Source of the DNA: Triglochin maritima
Taxonomy: Eukaryota; Streptophyta; Magnoliopsida; Alismatales; Juncaginaceae
Length of the DNA stretch: 64,000 nucleotides
Assembly: GCA_963682175.1 (NCBI GenBank)
Contig: OY821782.1
Coordinates: 30,153,741-30,217,740, forward strand
Reading direction: 5' to 3'
Shown here: piece by piece, positions 35,025-46,643 of the stretch
Layout: every line of letters begins with the position of its first letter
How positions within the stretch are numbered: the stretch's first letter is position 1
Program-made: the position numbers and the translations under genes
Notes under the pieces: model-generated
What the model was told of the DNA's origin: nothing
Seen by the model: only the letters and a program-made list of their open reading frames with translations
Databases searched by the model: none

Positions 35025-35257
35025 CAAGTTGTTTCATGATCGCATGATTATGCGAAAGGTGTTTACGGTCGGGCAATAGGTGTTGCTCTACAATTCCCGG
35101 CTTCATATGTTTGCGGGTAAGCTCCGTAGTCGCTGGTCTGGCCCTTTTATTGTCAAAACCGTATTTCCTCATGGAGCGGTTGACATCCTGAACCCAGGGA
35201 ATGGGGACGTGTTCAAAGTTAATGGACAACGCCTCAAACCCTACTTGGCGAGGGCAC
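35025..35257 (+). pseudogene. Athila-like integrase C-terminal domain fragment
   Basis: It reads [20 protein letters not shown], then [28 protein letters not shown], the GPY/F chromatin-binding module at the end of gypsy integrases and the usual end of Athila pol. Upstream it is fused to the middle of an LTR, so protease, RT, RNase H and the catalytic core are gone. The last codons are interrupted by the solo LTR at 35258. After it (36646 on) a shifted frame reads EVEEVMFLHEPLLHS and ends at TGA near 36720. Confidence 0.85.
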
Positions 35258-36644
35258 TGATTGACATCATTTCATGCTCATATTTGTATCTTATATCCAT
35301 TATCTTTCACCTAAACATGCTATGTCACGAGTTTTATGTTTAGTTTTCAGCAATAAATAGGTTTGAAGAGATGAAGCATAAAAGGACCCAAAAGCTGGGA
35401 AAAAGGACTGAATTGTGAGATCTAGGGACCAAGATGCAAGGGAGAAGGACCTGAATGCAAGACAGAAAGACCTAAGAGGAAAACAGAATACTTCACACCA
35501 TCATGGGGAGTAATTTAGCAATTGGATTCGGGTCGGAGCTCCAACAAACGAAGTCAATGCATCAAAGACCACCAAAAGCACAAAGAAAAGCCCAGAATAA
35601 AACTCAACTGGATCCGGACATTTTGGACCGCCAATTGGCGGTCTGGATTAGTCCAGATCCGCCAAGATTTGTCCTGGACTTGTATTAATGTTCGTTGAGG
35701 CTATTTTTGGTGTTGGTTTAGTCCCACATCAGGGGATTGTCCCGGATTAGCTTTTTCCATGCCTATAAATAGAACTCTTCACCTCCTATTGTAATCACTC
35801 CATATTTTAAGTGGCTATTCTTCCTACTAGAAGTGAGGCCTTGAAGCACACACTAAAGTAGGAGGATGTTACTTGAAATGTGAGTCATTTTATCAATAAA
35901 GTTTTGTGTTTCTTTCATTGTTTGTTTATGCTTCTTTTATTGTTTGTGCATGTTTTAGTTTAATCGTCTTGTATTTCTAGCTTAGTTTTAATATGCTTTC
36001 TTTGCTTAGTTTAATAATTAGTGTAATGTTTAGTGAGTAGTTCCATCCCCTTTGGGGGTGGAGTAGATGTACATACATGCATTAGAGAATGGGATGAATG
36101 CTTTATTTTTGATGTGTTGATAAAACATGAATGTATGATTGCTTGTTTAGGATAGAATTTATAACTTGATGAGTTTTGCCAAAATGATTAGACACATCTC
36201 ATGCTTGTTTAGGTTCTGAAATAAACAACTTGCATATGTAAATGTTAATCAACTAAGTTGGTGAATAGATTGATAGGTTTTGCCATAACATTTAGACACT
36301 TCCTATGCTTGATAAACACCACCTTCATGTGCTTAAAGAATGTATTCTACACCCACCTCTTTGCTTGTGTGCACTCACTCCACCCCTTAGGGGTTTTCCA
36401 CTTCTGTATTCCAGCACTCTTCTTTCATTCTTAGTTTAGTTTTAGTTAATCGTTTGTTGCTTTCTTTCGCATTTCATACTTCTTAGCGTAGTTTAGTGTA
36501 GAGTAGCATAATCAATCTTCCTCCCCCAATTTTTGCCACTTGATTTCTGATAAACAAGAGGCTACTCACCTCCCTGAGGACGACCCATACTTGCCACCGC
36601 TTCATCGCGGCCGTGCACTTGCGGTTTAATTAAAACGTTCAACA
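35258..36644 (+). mobile_element. Solo Athila-like LTR in the integrase fragment
   Basis: It starts TGATTGACATCATTTCATGC and ends ACGTTCAACA, 1387 bp. The flanks ggcac (35253-35257) and gacac (36645-36649) differ at one base, fitting an old duplication. It contains the 18-bp palindrome GACCGCCAATTGGCGGTC at 35626-35643 and a TATA box at about 35764. No primer site follows. Confidence 0.88.
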
Positions 36645-37332
36645 GACACCAGCTGAAGTCGAAGAGGTCATGTTCCTTCATGAACCTCTCTTGCACTCAA
36701 CCATTCATGTTCCTGCATGAATGGTTGAGCTTTCATGTTTGTATAAAGTTAAATTTGTCGAAAAAAAGAAAGAAGAAAAAGAAACAAAAGACTCAATGAG
36801 TGAGCATTGATTGTTGTGGGCTCCAACCCTTGAGTATTTGGACCCATTTCTTTCACGAATTTGTATCCCTTCTTTAGCATCTCACAGGTTTTGAGGGAAT
36901 TTGGGGTCATGTCCATCAACATGACTATAACACTTTCCTTGTGCTTCACGTGTGAGAGATATTTCCTTTGTCATGCATAAATCCATATAGTAAGTTGCTC
37001 ACATTCATTGAGGACAATGCATGAAGTAGGTGTGGGGTTGTTTTACGTGTCTACAAAGTCGAGCCTTTTCCTTTGATTTTATTTTCTTTTGTGTTAGGGT
37101 CATGTTAGTGTGCTGCATTTAATATCGATATATTTGCTTGTTATGATCCTTGGGTGACTTGTCTTCTTTTGCTTGCATAGTGCTTTAAAAGTTTAACATT
37201 TCTTTCAAAATATTCATGTGTTTGCGAAAGAAAATGTTTTGTGGGTTTTTGTGTGTGTTTATCATGTGCAAAACCGTTGAGAGGCAAAGTAAAAAGAAAG
37301 CTCCCAAAATTGTCTTGAACTTGATGCATTAG
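36645..37332 (+). other. 3' non-coding region of the old Athila-like element, first part
   Basis: Apart from the last codons of pol (to about 36720) no gene is seen. The sequence matches 42560-43195 of the nested complete element. It is interrupted at 37332 by that element's insertion (duplication attag) and resumes at 45684. Confidence 0.8.
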
Positions 37333-38870
37333 TGATTGACATCATTTCATGCTCATATTTGTATCTTATATCCATTATCTTACACCTAAGTAATGCTACG
37401 TGACGAGTTTTATGTTTAGTTTTCAGGAATAAAAAGGTTTGAAGAGAAGAGCCATGAAAGGACCCAAAAGCAGGAAAAAAGGACTTAAATGTGAGACCTA
37501 GGGACTGAGATGCAATGGAAAAGGACCTGATCGTAAGACCGAAGGACCTAAGAGCAAAACAGGAAACTCCACACCATCATGGGGAGTATTTTGGCAATTT
37601 GATTTGGGTCGGAGCTCCAACAGACCGAGTAGATGCATCCAAGACCAAGACACACTTCAAGTAAAGCCCACAAACAAACCCAGACGGATCTGGATCCTAT
37701 AGGCCGCCAATTGGCAGTCTGGATCATTCCAGATCCGATAAGTTTTCTCCTGGACGTATATTATGGTTTGTTTAGGCTATTTTTGGTATTGATTTAGTCC
37801 CACATCGGGGGATTGTCCCCGATTAGCTTTTTCCATGCTTATAAATAGAACTCTTCACCTTCCATTGTAATTACCCATTGCTTGGTGACATTCTCTCTAC
37901 TAAGGAGTGAGCCTTGAAGCAAAAACTCAAGGTGGAGAAGAATGCTACCTTCAATGTGAGTCATTTGTTAATAAAATAATTCTTCTAGTTTCTTTTAATC
38001 TAGTCTTTTAATTTGTGCATGTTTGTTTAGTCTTTCCTTTCCTTTCCTTTTAAGCTTGTTTAATACTTCTTGCTTTCTTAGTTAACTTTCATTTCAGTAT
38101 TATGCTTTCTTTTGCTAATATAGTTAGTGTAATGAGTAGTGAGTAGTTCCATCCCCATTTGGGGGTGGAGAAATATGTGATATAATCATGTAGTGTATTA
38201 AGTGTGTGTTGTCTTTATCCTTTTAGCTTTATATGATTTCCATAACCATCTAACGGCTTTTCACTCTTATCCTTGATATGCTAATGCTCTTGAATGAAGC
38301 TTAGCTTATGTTTGGATTAGTGGACCTATTTTATGGGGAATGATAAGGTTAGGATATGGATGAACTTAATATTAGAAACACAATTTGTAGTGTATGTGCT
38401 CTTGTTGCCTTTACCTTAGCTAATGTCTTGTATGTTTTAATGATGTAGTCTTATCTTAATTCATTTGGAGGCATAGTAGGGTATAGTCTTTATACTTGAG
38501 TTCATGTAGCTTCATTCGAATTATTGTCTTGTATGTTTTAATGATGTAGTCTTATCTTAATTCATGTGGAGGCAAAGTTGGATGTAGTTTTATGATTTCA
38601 TGCACTACATGTTGTGAGGATCTTAATGAACACACACACACTTCTTTATGTTCACATTATTTCTCTACCCCCTTTGGGGTTTAGTTTTCTTGCTTTTCTT
38701 CCATTTCCATTTGCACCTTAGTGTAGTTTAGTGTAACCAACCTTTCTTCCCTTTCTTTACCTCTCGCCTTCGCACAAACCAAGTGTCGACACACCTCCCA
38801 GTGGACGACCCGTATTTGCCACCGCTTCAACGCGGTCGTGCACTTACAGTTAAATATAAAACGTTCAACA
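37333..38870 (+). mobile_element. 5' LTR of the complete Athila-like element
   Basis: TGATTGACATC to GTTCAACA. TATA box CTTATAAATAG at about 37839. The palindromic site (37702-37719) has two imperfect pairs here. Confidence 0.93.
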
Positions 38871-38876
38871 AGTTTT

Positions 38877-38894
38877 TGGCACCGTTGCCGGGGA
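38877..38894 (+). other. First primer-binding site, tRNA-Asp (one mismatch)
   Basis: TGGCACCGTTGCCGGGGA lies six bases after the LTR; G to A at position 5 compared with the second site. tRNA homology ends at 18 nt. Confidence 0.9.
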
Positions 38895-39496
38895 GGTGCT
38901 CTGTCCAGACGTTGGTTTGGACGATTCGAGGGGTTTTTAATTTTTGTTTCCAGTTTTTCTTAGTCTCAGGGATCCTAGAGCGCACGGGGAGGCTACTGCA
39001 AGAGTTGGAGCACCAACACTTCAAAAGGGACCGTCAATCAGCGGTCTGGGACCGCCAATTGGTGGCCTGGTGAGGTCTTCCTGCTTTCTTTTTTCTTCTG
39101 GTGGTTTATTGCTTCACTTTTGTTATCTGGGAGCCCTATTTTGCATGCTGTGACTTCTAGTTTGCGCCCAGATCATTAATCACTCCCCCATTAATCATCT
39201 TGGCCCTAAAATCCAAAGCAAAAGACTAGACGTTCTTACTTGTTTAGGTCACGCATCATGTATTGACTTAGGCATATAGTTGTCTTTTCTTTTAGCTTTA
39301 TTTTCAGTTGTTGAGCGCTGGCGTGAGGTACGCAATTTCCTACACTCATTCATGCATCTCGTATGCCCATGCATTAGTTAGTAGGAATTGCATCAGGACA
39401 AGAGTGAGTGAGCGTTTGATTGGAGCGATTGATTGCTAGATTTAGAAGAAGAAAAAACGCTACTAAGGAGGGGTTGTCCCATAAAAGATAAGGTGG

Positions 39497-39902
39497 GGGC
39501 ATAGTAGGGTCTAGTCTTTATACTTGAGTTCATTTAGCTTCATTCCAATTATTGTCTTGTATGTTTTAATGATGTACTCTTATCTTAATTCATGTGGAGG
39601 CAAAGTTGGATGTAGTTTTATGATTTCATGCACTACATGTTGTGGGGAGCTTAATTGAACACACACACACACATCTTCATATTCACATTATTTCTCTACC
39701 CCCTATGGGGCTTAGTTTTATTGCTTATCTTAATTTCCTTTTTGCATCTTAGTGTAGTTTAGTGTAACCAACCTTTCTCTCCTTCTTTTTACCTCTCGCC
39801 TTCGAACAAACCAATCGTCGACACACCTCCCAGTGGACGACCCGTATTTGCCACCGCTTCAACGCGGCCGTGCACTTGCGGTTTAAATAAAACGATCAAT
39901 CA
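39497..39902 (+). mobile_element. Partial LTR embedded in the leader
   Basis: The leader breaks at AAGGTGGGGG and continues as the 3' half of an LTR (GCATAGTAGGG onward) to ACGATCAATCA. This copy ends CAATCA and reads TAGGGTCTAG, unlike the flanking LTRs (CAACA, TAGGGTATAG). It matches the LTR at 26728-28262 instead, so it comes from a different subfamily member. Confidence 0.85.
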
Positions 39903-39908
39903 AGTTTT

Positions 39909-39926
39909 TGGCGCCGTTGCCGGGGA
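39909..39926 (+). other. Second primer-binding site, tRNA-Asp (intact)
   Basis: TGGCGCCGTTGCCGGGGA is fully complementary to the last 18 nt of plant tRNA-Asp(GUC); homology ends there. A second copy of the leader follows (39927-41041), including paired GACCGC...GCGGT motifs at about 40061-40100. Confidence 0.92.
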
Positions 39927-41041
39927 GGTGCTCTGTCCAGACGTTGGTTTGGACTATTCGAGGGTTTTTTAATTTTTTGTTTCCAGTGTCTCTTAGTTTC
40001 AGGGAACCATCAGATCAAGGGGAGGCTACTGGACAAATTTGAGGAACAGAAGACCTAAAAGGACCGCCAATCAGCGGTTGGAGACCGCCAATTTGCGGCC
40101 TGGTGAGGGTTTCGTGCTTCCAAATTTTTTCTGGTTGTTAGTTCTGTAATTTGTGTTATCTGGGAGCCCTATTTTGCATGCTCGGACTTCTCGTTTGCTC
40201 CCAGATCATTAATCACTCCCCCATTAATCAACTTGGCCTTAAAATCCAAAGCAAAAGACTAGACGTTCTTACTTGTTTAGGTCACGCATCATGTATTGAC
40301 TTAGGCATATAGTTGTCTTTTCTTTTAGCTTTATTTTCAGTTGTTGAGCGCTGGCATGAGGTACGCAATTTCCTACACTCATTCATGCATCTCGTATGCC
40401 CATGCATTAGTTAGTAGGAATTGCATCAGGACAAGAGTGAGTGAGCGTTTGATTGGAGCGATTGATTGCTAGATTTAGGATCAAAACGCTACTAAGGAGG
40501 GGTTGTCCCATAAAAGATAAGGTGGGGGATTTCATCACCCTTTCCTTGGCCCCAAAAATCACTCTTAATAAAGCCTTAACTAAAAGCAAGTAGACATTGG
40601 CCCTAAGGAATTCGGACGCACTAGGAGTGTAATCTAGTCGAGACCGTCATGACCTGATCGGCGTTGACTGCCTTGTCGATAGTAGGAGGTACTGGATCTC
40701 CGGATCTGGTATCACTTGCAGGGCATTATGGTCCTCGTTGTAGGGAGGTGAGGCGTGTCGAGGATAGTGACCTCAAAGTTAGGCGTCGTCTAGCCTAAGG
40801 ACCCATTGCCTTACATTGTTTGAGTCGTGCTTGCTAGTTAGGCTTCTACCTGATCCCTTCACCCACGCTAGCTTTAGGGATTCTTCCCTTCTCCTCTGAG
40901 TCATCTTCTTCTCACCTACTTCTACGTTTTAGTCTCCTCCCCTTTACACTCTCTGGTAGCGTTTTAGGGTCGAGTCGAGCACTTTTTGCGAGCTTAGTCT
41001 CGTGGTGATGAGAGTGGTCGACTCGAGAGTTGTTTGTTGAG

Positions 41042-42534
41042 ATGGATGGTTATATGGGCGACCATCCATATGATTGTTGGGACCAGGACAATTCGTCCTG
41101 GTATTCCGGACCCATGCAACCTGGGGTGGCTCAGACTAACACCCCGTATGGTTGGGACAATCTTAATTCTGTGGCCGAGCAATCTTCATATTGGGGTAGT
41201 ATGAGAGAGGCACCGACTGCTAGACCACCATCTAGTTACGTCGGATCATATGGTTGTCATCAATATGAGACATTACAAGAACCTTTGGCCTCTTTCATGC
41301 ATGTGGTAGATGACATGGGTGCACTGGTGGCTCCAGTAGCCGTACCATGTGACTGTTGTGGGTTGAGTGGTCATGTTGTAGGGGAATGTCCTTATATTGC
41401 CCCTGAGCCTGAGTATGAGCACACATTTTCCCTAAATGCTCATTATGACCATTACGCATCCGCGTACAACCCGAGAGGGATGGATTCGTGGGGAGACAAT
41501 TCGTATTCAAATTCTTATACATCATTTCCACCCCAGTATCCTCCTCCCGAATACCAAGAATTCTACCAACACCCCACTTCAAATCATTGGACTCATTCTC
41601 AGCCCATCAACACGCAACCCCAGAATTTCCCAAGCTCTGACTTGGACCTCATAGTTGACTACATACCTGATTCCTCGAAACCAACTTTCCTTACGTTCAT
41701 GGAAACCATTCAACAGTCCATACAAAATATGGCACTGCAAGTGAGTCAAATGTCGCAGCAATTACGTGAACGTGAGGAAAGTAACTTTTCTTGTCAACAT
41801 GATGATTCGTCTTTTGATATCGAACCGCCACCACCACATCCACAAATTCAAAGCACAATCTTTCAAAGTCAAACTCCTAGTCAGTCTGAGGGACTTGCGG
41901 TTTCAATTCACGATCACTTGGTGGACGATTCGATCCCAATTGAGAATAACATGGACCAACTTCATTACGAGTCGGCACATGATTGTGCCTTATCTTCTTG
42001 TCCCGTGGCCCTTGAGCCACATGACCTTATTGTTGTACCTCCTAAGGACTCTCCTCTAGTGGAGCAAGAGCTCCCTAGTCCCCTCAATTTCAAACAACCT
42101 GATGAGAGTTTTCCTCTCACTATTGTTCCTGATTATCTTGGAAATGATGGAACATCAAACAACTACATTGCTCATAAGGGTATTAGGAGTTCCTTGGAGG
42201 ATACCATGGGTATGAGACCCACTGTCTGTTCGCCTGGTGTGTCGGACATGCCTAACGAGGTTCTTGACCTCGTTCCAACGCACCAGCCTGTTGGTTGGAG
42301 AGTTTGGATTGACGATCATAACTTCAACAGCGTAACGGGACAAACTCTTCTTCCGTTGCCCCTCATTCCCAAACTCTTGAGAGGTTCAAGCTCTTTCAGT
42401 TTGATCCTTTGAATGAGACGCCTTTGCGTCCAATTCATGAACCTCTCATTTCATCTGGTGCTCTTTGTGAAGGGGGCCCACACATGCGTATTCTGGCCCC
42501 GCGTGGTGTCGTGTTCCCTTTCCAAGTGCATTGA
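41042..42534 (+). CDS. Gag-like protein lacking capsid: zinc knuckle, linker and conserved tail
   Basis: The ATG at 41042 is chosen; the open frame extends four codons upstream without an ATG. About residues 102-115 are a CCHC knuckle, CDCCGLSGHVVGEC. A Tyr/Pro/Gln-rich linker and a helical segment (METIQQSIQNMALQVSQMSQQL) follow. The C-terminal part, with SSCPVALEPHDL and QPVGWRVW, matches the C-terminus of the gag-protease protein at 55610-58717. The frame closes at 42412. The next frame carries the expected remaining tail (similar to FEPFSFDF) to TGA at 42532-42534, so a frameshift near 42340-42370 truncates it by about 50 residues. Capsid and protease are absent. RNA binding is the only role the sequence supports. 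Confidence 0.75.
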
Positions 42535-44144
42535 CCCACTCTTGAGGTTCCCATTTGATGCCTTTTGACAAATGAAGATGGGAACTTATGTTTGTACATA
42601 GTTTTATAAAAAAAAGAAAAAAAAGTACAATAAAAGACTCCTTCAGTGAGCATCGATTGTTGTGAGCCCCAACCCTTGTGTATTTGGGCTCCATTTCTTT
42701 CACGTATTTGTATCCTTTTTTTAGCATCTCACAGGTTTTGAGGGAATTCGGGTTTGTGTCCATCAACATGACCTTGAACTTCCCTTTGTACTTAATGTTG
42801 GTGAGATCTCTCCTTTTTCATGCATAAATCAATGTAGTATCTTGCTCACATTCATTGAGGACAATGCATGAAGTAGGTGTGGGGGGGTGTTTTACGTGTG
42901 TACATAGTCGAGTCTTTTCTTTTGATTTTGTTTTCTTTTGTTTGCATTTTTAGGGTCATGTTAGTGTGCTGCATTTAATATCGATATATCTGCTTGCCAT
43001 GATCCTTGGGCGACTTGTCTTCTTTTGCTTGCCTAGTGCTTTAAAATTCCCACATTTCTTTCAAAATCTTCATGTGTTTGCGAAAGAAAATGTTTTGTGG
43101 GTTTTGCGTGTGTTTAGCATGTGCAAAACCGTTCAGAGGCAAAGTAAAAAGAAAGCTCCCAAAATTGTCTTGAACTTGATGCATTAGGATATCTAGTACA
43201 GTGACTTTAGGATTTATCGAGTCGTTAGGATGCACCCCAGTTTTCCCGTGGGGGTGAGTAATCATAGGATTTCAGTGCTCAAACATTTAATGAAGTCCAC
43301 CCTGAACCTAGTGAGTCAATAATTCGTGTTTGTTAACTTAAGGAAGTTTGTTGTACTCAAGGACCCTCTAAATCCTGTTGTGAGACATTAATGTAGGGGT
43401 TTTGGTTCATTTGTAGATAAGAAATAAGGGAGTAGGTGTTCTCTCTTCTCGCACGGCTCCTATCACTCGGGAAAGTAGGTCTGAGGGGACTTTGTGCCTA
43501 GTGCTTTCGAGTCATCTGACTTGGGATGCGCCGACCGAACTCCCGTTAAACGGGTGGTAGGGATTACCCTATGTGGAGATTTGGGGAAAGGTGTACGTGA
43601 TAGTGTAAGTCCTCATGGGCAATGATGCACGAAACCTGACTCTGGGAGAATGAAGCTCCAACTAATAAAAAGAAAAAAAAGAAAAAAAATGAGAAAAGAA
43701 ACAAAAAGAATTTTTTTTTGGTAATAAGAACCTTAATGGACTTTACACTTTGTAGCACTTGAGGATGTTGAGGTTGTCCATGCCTTTCACTTAATTCCTT
43801 ATTTAACTTACACGAATGATTCATTAGGTTAGAGGTGTGGACTGATCACCTATATAGAGTCGGCCCGTAGCATTACTGCGTCCATTGATCGACAAAATAT
43901 TTCCAACGAGTCGAGTGTCTAGATTGAATAATGCATCTTGTTCGGATTTTGTGGGTATATCCGCTGAAAACCATCAGGAGACAACACTCCTCCTCCTTGG
44001 CAACAAGGAGGTTTAACGGCTTGTTGCACGTACTAAGTGCAACCATGATTCCTACGAAAGTGAGTTAGGATTTCTTGTTTCTCATGTGCTTTTCTCTTTC
44101 TTTGTTTTGCTCGGGACTAGCAAAAACTTAGGTGTGGGGGTATT
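42535..44144 (+). other. Conserved 3' non-coding region and polypurine tract
   Basis: No gene is seen in these 1.6 kb, yet the region is conserved in four elements here (minus-strand copies 14085-15800 and 54002-55600; plus-strand copy 36750-37332 plus 45684-46643). It ends with a hairpin pair (43992-44042) and the tract GGTGTGGGGGTATT next to the LTR. Confidence 0.8.
43992..44042 (+). promoter_or_regulatory. Two consecutive hairpins before the polypurine tract
   Basis: First: CCTCCTTG-GCAA-CAAGGAGG, an 8-bp stem with a GNRA loop (43992-44011). Second: TTGCAC-GTACTAA-GTGCAA (44024-44042). In other copies the first loop is GCGA, still GNRA. A role in packaging or plus-strand priming is inference. 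Confidence 0.65.
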
Positions 44145-45683
44145 TGATTGACATCATTTCATGCTCATATTTGTATCTTATATCCATTATCTTACACCTA
44201 AGCAATGCTACGTGATGAGTTTTATGTTTAGTTTTCAGGAATAAAAAGGTTTGAAGAGAAGAGCCATGAAAGGACCCAAAAGCAGGAAAAAAAGACTTAA
44301 TTGTGAGACCTAGGGACTGAGATGCAATGGAGAAGGACCTGATCGTAAGACCGAAGGACCTAAGAGCAAAATAGGAAACTCCACACCATCATGAGGAGTA
44401 TTTTGGCAATTCGATTCGGGTCGGAGCTCCAACTGACCGAGTAGATGCATCCAAGACCAAGACACACTTCACGCAAAGCCCACAAACAAATCCAGACGGA
44501 TCTGGATCCTATAGGCCGCCAATTGGCGGTCTGGATCATTCCAGATCCGATAAGTTTTCTTCTGGACGTATATTATGGTTTGTTTAGGCTATTTTTGGTA
44601 TTGGTTTAGTCCCACATCGGGGGATTGTCCCCGATTAGCTTTTTTCATGCTTATAAATAGAACTCTTCACCTTCCATTGTAATTACCCATTGCTTGGAGG
44701 CATTCTCTCAAATAAGGAGTGAGCCTTGAAGCAAAAACTCAAGGTGGAGAAGAATGCTACCATCAATGTGAGTCATTTGTTAATAAAATAATTCTTCTAG
44801 TTTCTTTTAATCTAGTCTTTTAATTTGTGCGTGTTTGTTTAGTCTTTCCTTTCCTTTCCTTTTAAGCTTCTTTAATACTTCTTGCTTTCTTAGTTAACTT
44901 TCATTTCAGTATTATGCTTTCTTTTGCTAATATAGTTAGTGTAATGAGTAGTGAGTAGTTCCATCCCCATTTGGGGGGTGGAGAAATATGTGATATAATC
45001 ATGTAGTGTATTAAGTGTGTGTTATCTTTATCCCTTGAGATTTATATGATTTCCATAACCATCTAATGGCTTTTCACTCTTATCTTTGATATGCTAATGC
45101 TCTTGAATGAATCTTAGCTTATGCTTTGATTAGTGGACCTATTTTATGGGGAATGATATGGTTAGGATATGGATGAAGTTAATATTGGAAACACAATTTG
45201 TAGTGTATGTGCTCTTGTTGCCTTTACCTTAGCTAATGTCTTGTATGTTTTAATGATGTAGTCTTATCTTAATTCATGTGGAGGCATAGTAGGGTATAGT
45301 ATTTATACTTGAGTTCATGTAGCTTCATTCCAATTATTGTCTTGTATGTTTTAATGATGTAGTCTTATCTTAATTCATGTGGAGGCAAAGTTGGATGTAG
45401 TTTTATGATTTCATGCACTACATGTTGTGAGGAGCTTATTGAACACACACACACTTCTTTATGTTCACATTATTTCTCTACCCCCTTTGGGGTTTAGTTT
45501 TCTTGCTTTTCTTCCATTTCCATTTGCACCTTAGTGTAGTTTAGTGTAAGCAACCTTTCTTCCCTTTCTTTACCTCTCGCCTTCGCACAAACCAAGTGTC
45601 GACACACCTCCCAGTGGATGACCCGTATTTGCCACCGTTTCAACGCGGCCGTGCACTTGCGGTTAAATATAAAACGTTCAACA
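44145..45683 (+). mobile_element. 3' LTR of the complete Athila-like element
   Basis: TGATTGACATC to GTTCAACA. TATA box CTTATAAATAG at about 44650. Palindromic site at 44514-44531 (one G.T pair at the edge). Confidence 0.93.
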
Positions 45684-46643
45684 ATTAGGATATCTAGTAC
45701 AGTGGCTTTAGGACTTATCTAGTCGTTAGGATTCACCCCGGTCTTCCCACGGGGGGCGAGTAATTATAGGGTTTCAGAACTCAAACAATTAAAGAAGTCC
45801 ACCCTGAACCTAGTGAGTCAATAATTCGTGTCTTTTAATATAACGAAGTTTGTTGTAGTCAAGAACCCTTTAACTCCTGTTGTGAGACATTAAGTGTATG
45901 AGTTTTGGTTCATGTGTAGATCAGAAATAAGTGACTAGGTGTTCTCTCTTCTCGCACGACTCCTATCACTCAGGAAATTATGTCTGAGGGGACTTTATGC
46001 CTGGTGCTTTCGAGTCATCTGACTTGGGATGTACCGACCGAACTCCCGTTACACAGGTGATAGGGATTGCCATATGTGGAGATGTGGGGAAAGGTGTACG
46101 TGATATTGTAAGTCATCGGCAATGATGCATGAAACCTGACCCTGGGATAATCAAAACCAACTAGGCAGAAATAAAAGAAGAAAATAAAAGAAATTGTAAT
46201 GCAAATAAGAACCTTAATAATCTTTACACTTTGTATCACTTGAGGAGGTTAAGGTTGTCCATGTCTTTCACTTAAGTCCTTAATTAACTTGCACTAATGA
46301 TTCATTAGGCTAGGTGTGTGGACTGTATACATATACAGAGTCAGCCCGTAGGATTACCGCGTCCAATGATCGATAAAAATGAGTCCATCTAGTCGAGTTT
46401 CTAGATTGAATAATGCATCTACGTTCGGATTTTGCGGGTATATCCGTTGAAAACCCTCAGGAGACAACACTCCTCCTCCTTGGCGACAAGGTGGTTTAAC
46501 GGCTTGTTGCACGTGCTAAGTGCAACCGTGATTCCTACGAAAGTGAGTTAGGATTTCCCTGTTTTTCGTATGTTTTTTCCTTTCTTTCATTTTGCCTTTC
46601 TTTGTTTTGCCCGGGACTAGCAAAAGTTAGGTGTGGGGGTATT
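45684..46643 (+). other. 3' non-coding region of the old Athila-like element, second part
   Basis: Continues 37332 after the nested insertion, starting with the second attag. No gene. It includes the GNRA hairpin (46475-46494, one mismatched pair) and the polypurine tract GGTGTGGGGGTATT (46630-46643). Confidence 0.85.

Larger units (their letters stand above)
37333..45683 (+). mobile_element. Complete non-autonomous Athila-like retrotransposon
   Basis: It has a perfect duplication attag at 37328-37332 and 45684-45688. The LTRs are 37333-38870 and 44145-45683 (1538 and 1539 bp), differing at only a few sites in the stretches I compared, so it is comparatively young. The internal region holds a first primer site and leader (38877-39496), an embedded partial LTR with a second primer site (39497-39926), a second leader, one gag-like ORF, a 1.6-kb conserved 3' region and a polypurine tract. 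There is no capsid, protease, RT or integrase, so mobility would need enzymes from elsewhere. Confidence 0.93.

Noticed and set aside
41030..41041. Upstream start for the gag-like ORF
   Set aside because: The extension begins with TTG; the first ATG is at 41042. The same applies to 51146 (TTG, with ATG at 51254) and 58735 (GTG, with ATG at 58717).
43564..43824. 86-residue ORF with poly-Phe run as a transmembrane protein
   Set aside because: The Phe run is the complement of an A-rich tract in the conserved 3' non-coding region; homologous copies do not keep the frame.
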